From the NCBI RefSeq assembly GCF_038396675.1, contig NC_088924.1, positions 29,861,501 to 29,925,500 on the forward strand: 64,000 nt of DNA, in the 5' to 3' direction. Each line of letters begins with the position of its first letter. Position 1 is the first letter of the stretch. This DNA comes from Hydra vulgaris. Its lineage: Eukaryota; Cnidaria; Hydrozoa; Anthoathecata; Hydridae. Shown piece by piece: positions 59,810-64,000 of the stretch. The notes under the pieces are model-generated. The model searched no databases. It had not been told where the DNA came from and saw only the letters and a list, made by a program, of their open reading frames with translations. A program made the translations under genes and the position numbers.

Positions 59810-62800
59810 TTAATTCATTTTATTGACCTGAAGAAAAAACGAGGTAGCTAAAATTAACTGAAAGTTATTTATATTTTTTTTTTTTAATAAAAAAAGTAAA
59901 AGAAAAATTAAAAATAATTTTAGGGTGCCTTTTTTTGGGCGTCCATACTGCTTCAGCGGTACTAAAACAGGTCTGGGTTTGTCCCTGTATACAGTAGCAA
60001 CCCAATCATTCACTTTTCATGCAAGACAAATTTCTTTTCCAAGGTCGGCGATGTCTTCCTTATATTTATCATCATCTTCATTGTCCCCTGTCTGATTACA
60101 GTCATCGTTTTTGCCATAAACTTCTTTGTTACCGTTAATCTGACTGTTTTCATCATTTTCTGTTGTCGGTTCTACTAGCGTACCTTTTCTTTTCAGGTTA
60201 CTAAATCTACAACAATGTCAATTGTACATTTTTTTAAACATTGTGAACAAACAAAATTACAGTTTTCACTGAAGTTTTAGTTTCATATTTGCAAAAGAAC
60301 TATTTAACAATCAGAAACATAATCTAATTTGTAAAAGTTTTAATATCAACAATGCCTACCTTGAAAATAAAGATCTTATCTGTTGGCTAGTTACATATTG
60401 ATCAGGTGGAAGGAGGAGGCTGAATAAGTGCGAATTTCATAACTGCGAATCTGCATAAGTGCGAAGCAGTTGCAAAGACTGGCATAAGTGCGAACTGGCA
60501 TAAGTGCGCCGAAAGAATTTGCAAAAATTGGCATAAGTGCAAACTGGCATAAGTGCGAACTGGCATATGTGCGAATCAATTGCAAAAACTGGCATAAGTG
60601 CAAACTGGCACAAGCGCGAACTGGCATAAGTGCGCCGAAAGAATTTGCAAACATTGGCATAAGTGCGAACTGGCATATGTGCGAACTGGCATATGTGCGA
60701 ATCAATTGCAAAAACTGGCATAAGTACCAACTGGCACAAGCGCGAACTGGCATAAGTGCGCCGAAAGAATTTGCAAACATTGGCATAAGTGCGAAGTGGC
60801 ATAAGTGCGAACTTGCCAATTCGCCACTTATGCCAATTTGCACTTATGCCAATCTTTGCAAATTCTTTCGGCGCACTTATGCTAATTCGCGCTTGTGCCA
60901 GTTCGCACTTATGCCAGTTTTTGCAATTGGTTCGCACTTATGCCAGTTCGCACTTATGCCAATGTTTGCAAATTTTTTCGGCGCACTTATGCCAGTTCGC
61001 ACTTGTGCCAGTTCGCACTTATGTCAGTTTTTGCAATTGTTTCGCACTTATACCAGTTCGCACTTATGCCAGTTCGCACTTATGCCAATGTTTGCAAATT
61101 GTTTTGGCGCACTTATGCCAGTTCGCGCTTGTGCTAGTTCGCACTTATGCCAGTTTTTGCAAGTGATTCGCACTTATGCCAGTTCGCGCTTGTGCCAGTT
61201 CGCACTTATGCCAGTTCGCATATGCCAGTCACACTTATGCATGTGAACCTGCTCAGAGCTCATTTTATTACCTGATTCTCCTCAATGAATAAAGTATCTA
61301 TATAACAGTGCTTTCTGTTGACTTAAAAATCTAAAAAAAACTTCAAACTGGTAATGTCCAACCTTTTAATACAAAAATGTTCATGCAATGTGGTTTGTCT
61401 TTAACAGAAACATTGTTAGAGAATGAAGAAATCTGTATATTTAGTTGTGAAGTAATTTTCATCTTATGAACAAATGAGTTGCAAACTTTATCCAATGATG
61501 TTAATGATTTTGGAACTGTATGAAGACCAGATAGCATGTGTTCTTCTAACTCGGCATCACTTTCAAATAATAAGGTACAATTGATTTCAGTGCAAAATCT
61601 TAATAAACATAATTGTCTGTCAATTTTCTGATTTTCCTTTAGTGACTTTTTTCGCTTAATTGAATTATCTGTTTTGCTATATGGCAACAACAAATTAATC
61701 AAAGGTTGAATTTTAAGATTTCCATGCTCTTTTTCAATTCCCTCACCGATATCGAAATAGCATCTTCATACTTATCTCATCAAACTCAAATAAGTGATGG
61801 TTGCTAATGTTCTTAATCTTTGGCCCAGTAACTACAGTTTTATCATGCTAATTTGAGCAACTGCTACTTTTGCATCTTTAGCGCCAAAACTATAATGCAT
61901 AGTCTTGTGTATATCTTCAGCAGTCAAAAGATTATTTCCAGAATCAACGTAACTCCTTAAGATTGTCTTTCCAACTGCACTATCCCTGCCACATTGATCT
62001 TTTTCACAACAGGGTTCATTATAATCATATCTCAGCAATTTTATATTTCTCTCTTTGTATATATTGTAGATTGCTTCAGCTGAAAGATTTCCCTGATAGC
62101 AGTCAGCATTATCAGATTTGGTAAACATCTTGAAATGCAATTGATCAATTCTGAATTGGTCTATAACTGCAGTGGCTAATGAAACAACATCGCCTATTCT
62201 CTGATCACACCTATACATTGAAGTAAAGTAAACACGCTTTAATAACTTTCCTGCTATTTTTATGAAGAATATATCCACATGTAAACTCATTCCTTTCTTG
62301 CCAAAATACTCTCTTTGGCCCTCTCTGTATCGAACCGGAATAATTTTTGACAAAAATCTTTAAGCCAGAAAGCTGTTTCATCGTTTAGTTGCTTAAAAGC
62401 TTCGATTTTTGCCTTTTTCTGTTGAGAATCTCTAATCAGATGTAATATGTAGTTTAATACATCCTTTACAGCAATTTCCAAATCATAAATCAAATCAGCA
62501 CCAGAATTTTGAATTGCTACTTCTTTAATCATCTCGATAGCTTTGCACAAATCATAACAATCAACACATAGCACTTCTATCTCTGTGTTGGATTGAAGAT
62601 TTTTTTTAGATGGATCTGATAAAGCATGTTTTGAGCTATGAGAAGAAATGTTTGAGTCATTGACACTACAAATGGTTTGATAACTTGTTTTCAGATACCT
62701 TTTTTCTTTCTCAAGGGCAGCTTCGAGAGGTTTAGAATTAAATCTTCATGCCAATTTTTGTAATGTTTGAAAACCATTCATTCCTGAAGCAGTGACATCA

Positions 62801-63700
62801 TCTTATCCAGCTAAGCTTTTTCGACTTAGGGTTTTATTGCATGCAATACTTTCCACATACTTGAATCGGATAATGGTACATAATTATTTTCGATGCAACT
62901 TTTTTGATAGAACATGATAGCGTGGCTAAATCTTTTGCTCTTCACCGCTGTCGTATTTCAATTTTTTTATTCCATAAGCAAAATCATGCAAAATGCTGTG
63001 TGTAAATATAAAATCTAAGAAATGTTCACACTTTGTTTGACCAAGACTAAATTGGATGAACACTTTCTTCTCTGGAAATGCCAACCCTTCATGCCATTTT
63101 CTTGCTATTTCTATACGGTGTTTGGTACACTCAAATGTATTCATTATAAACATTTTGGTATACTTAGTATGGTCTAATAATGAAAGGATAACTAACTTTC
63201 CCATGGAATCACTTTGTTTATATACTTTCTGAGCATGAATAATTTCATTTGGGAGAGGGCTATTTATTTTATTAACATTTTTACTGTTAAGAAAATCTAT
63301 AAGTACTTTCTCTTGTCCAGGAGCTACAGGTTCCGCAAACTTTTTTTTTAATAAGTTTCCTAAGAAAACATACTTGCGCTTTAACTTATCTTTAGTAGTA
63401 TCTTCAAGATATTTGAACTTCCTTTTTAATCTATATTTTATTAGACTTGCATTAAGAACCTCAGTTACACTCTCACAGCTTCTAAGAGATTCGTCCTAAA
63501 TCTCTTGTGAAACAATAATTTCACCGGGGTCAAATTCTTTATCTGGAGTAGCAGGTGTCATATATGTTTGTTCTTGTTTTGTTTGTTTTTCTGTACATAA
63601 ATTAGTGTTTTCATTGACTCTAGATAAAACAGTTACTTGTTTTAAATGAGTAAAACACAGCATTGCACCAACTGAAAATACTTCATTGTATCTCATTGAC
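59810..63700 (-). pseudogene. Unnamed transposase-like gene (DNADCY motif, C2H2 finger), decayed
   Basis: Minus strand, in order. 63696-63200: charged N-terminal region ending KQSDSMGKLVILSLLDHTKY. 63204-62926: CTKHRIEIARKWHEGLAFPE, then HSILHDFAYGIKKLKYDSGE. About 62850-62740: SRKSLAG then DDVTASGMNGFQTLQKLA. 62574-62287: IYDLEIAVKDVLNYILHLIR. 62353-61832: FGKKGMSLHVDIFFIKIAGK, then the strongest block KSDNADCYQGNLSAEAIY, YDYNEPCCEKDQCGRDSAVG, LLTAEDIHKTMHYSFGA. 61702-61343: a C2H2-like finger (C-x4-C, then H-x5-H in LEEHMLSGLH). Scraps at 60240-59810 (VNDWVATVYRDKPRPV) may be its last exons. Stops and shifts occur at about 62900, 62760 and 62330. The layout resembles a protein I recall as common in cnidarian genomes and probably transposase-derived; I cannot name the superfamily. 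The repeat array 60425-61230 lies between its last pieces. Confidence 0.6.
60425..61230. repeat. ~800-bp array of 16-bp repeats in two opposed arms
   Basis: Left arm (60425-60810) repeats TGGCATAAGTGCGAAC; right arm (60835-61230) repeats the complement GTTCGCACTTATGCCA. The arms meet at about 60820. Higher-order units of about 125 bp contain GCGCCGAAAGAATTTGCAAA (60508, 60637 and 60757) and, inverted, GCAAATTCTTTCGGCGC-type text (60866, 60967 and 61093). A CAATTGCAAAAACTGG spacer also recurs. Open frames of 125-252 codons cross it on both strands only because the period avoids stops; they are not genes. Confidence 0.95.
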
Positions 63701-63875
63701 GTTGATAAGACAACATGTATTAGTGATGCTTTTGACTTTTGTCCAACATTTGCATGTTAGACGAAAGTAAAAACCATTAATTTAATTACAAATAAATCGT
63801 TTTTAAAAAAAACCACAAAAACGCAAATTTAATTGACCAGAATGTTTTAAAAACATTCTGAATGTTTTTAACAAT

Positions 63876-63955
63876 ATAAACAATGTTTTTATTTTTATTT
63901 TTTTTAATAAAATGTTTTTATTTTTAATTTTTTTAATAAAATGTTTTTATTTTTA
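63876..63955. repeat. ~30-bp AT-rich tandem repeat
   Basis: AATAAAATGTTTTTATTTTT recurs three times near the window end. Nothing else is seen from 63720 to 64000. Confidence 0.8.
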
Positions 63956-64000
63956 CTGTAAATCATGCGCAGAGTGTTGCTACATCGACTATCTTATAGC

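Noticed and set aside
60425..61230. CRISPR array
   Set aside because: Units are contiguous or separated by recurring, not unique, spacers, the array inverts at its centre, and the genome is eukaryotic.
60391..61246. Frames of 125-252 codons with His-Lys-Cys-Glu-Leu-Ala or Leu-Met-Pro-Val-Arg-Thr-Tyr-Ala repeats
   Set aside because: By-products of the 16-bp repeat array; they overlap on both strands and change frame with each arm.

Overview
The window is about 73% A+T eukaryotic DNA, packed with long (TA)n tracts and dead transposons. The host looks like a cnidarian, most likely Hydra. The reasons are the base composition, the element mix (hAT, P, Transib/RAG1-like, Tc1, Penelope-like, CR1/Jockey-like LINEs) and a single recognisable host gene. 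That gene is the 5' end of a Na+/K+-ATPase alpha-subunit gene (plus strand, exon 1 at 49537-49569, exon 2 at 51203-51295). The organism call is inference; no species-diagnostic RNA gene is present.

Layout. 1-3.9 kb: a decayed BED-finger hAT transposase gene (minus). 3.97-14.38 kb: a second hAT element with an 8-bp target duplication (CTTATAAT). It contains a tRNA-headed SINE, interrupted by a P-type element (8-bp duplication GTTCTAAC), which is interrupted inside its own terminal repeat by a Transib/RAG1-core-like element (5-bp duplication CACTG). That innermost element is the most interesting object in the window. Its ends begin with CACAGTG, followed by an identical 9-mer at 13-bp and 22-bp spacing, much like 12/23 recombination signals, and it carries a near-intact transposase with one amber codon. 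14.7-22.1 kb: LINE debris, including one LINE interrupted by at least four later insertions, and a four-copy short repeat family. 22.3-24.8 kb: a decayed unclassified gene and a 48-bp perfect palindrome. 25.1-27.2 kb: a 5'-truncated LINE with an open 548-aa reverse transcriptase (minus).

28.7-36.4 kb: a 7.7-kb element with 15-bp terminal inverted repeats. It holds a second, decayed transposase with CxxC and HxxxxH features, plus a Penelope-like GIY-YIG fragment with a local inversion and a possible small hammerhead ribozyme. 37-46 kb: (TA)n tracts, (TA)n-dwelling MITEs and a 4.3-kb TIR element with GC-rich ends and no transposase. 46-49.4 kb: a LINE endonuclease scrap and fold-back MITEs. 49.4-51.3 kb: promoter and first exons of the ATPase gene. 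Everything from 51.3 kb to the end on the plus strand could be its second intron, because no further exon was seen. That stretch holds a Tc1 fold-back element, a Jockey-like LINE with a 731-aa open frame, a minus-strand transposase-like pseudogene, and an unusual ~800-bp array of 16-bp repeats arranged as two opposed arms.

Functionally this is a transposon graveyard around and inside one host gene. Nested insertions give a relative chronology: hAT, then SINE or a pre-existing SINE, then P, then Transib. All names rest on reading motifs by eye; no database search was run.
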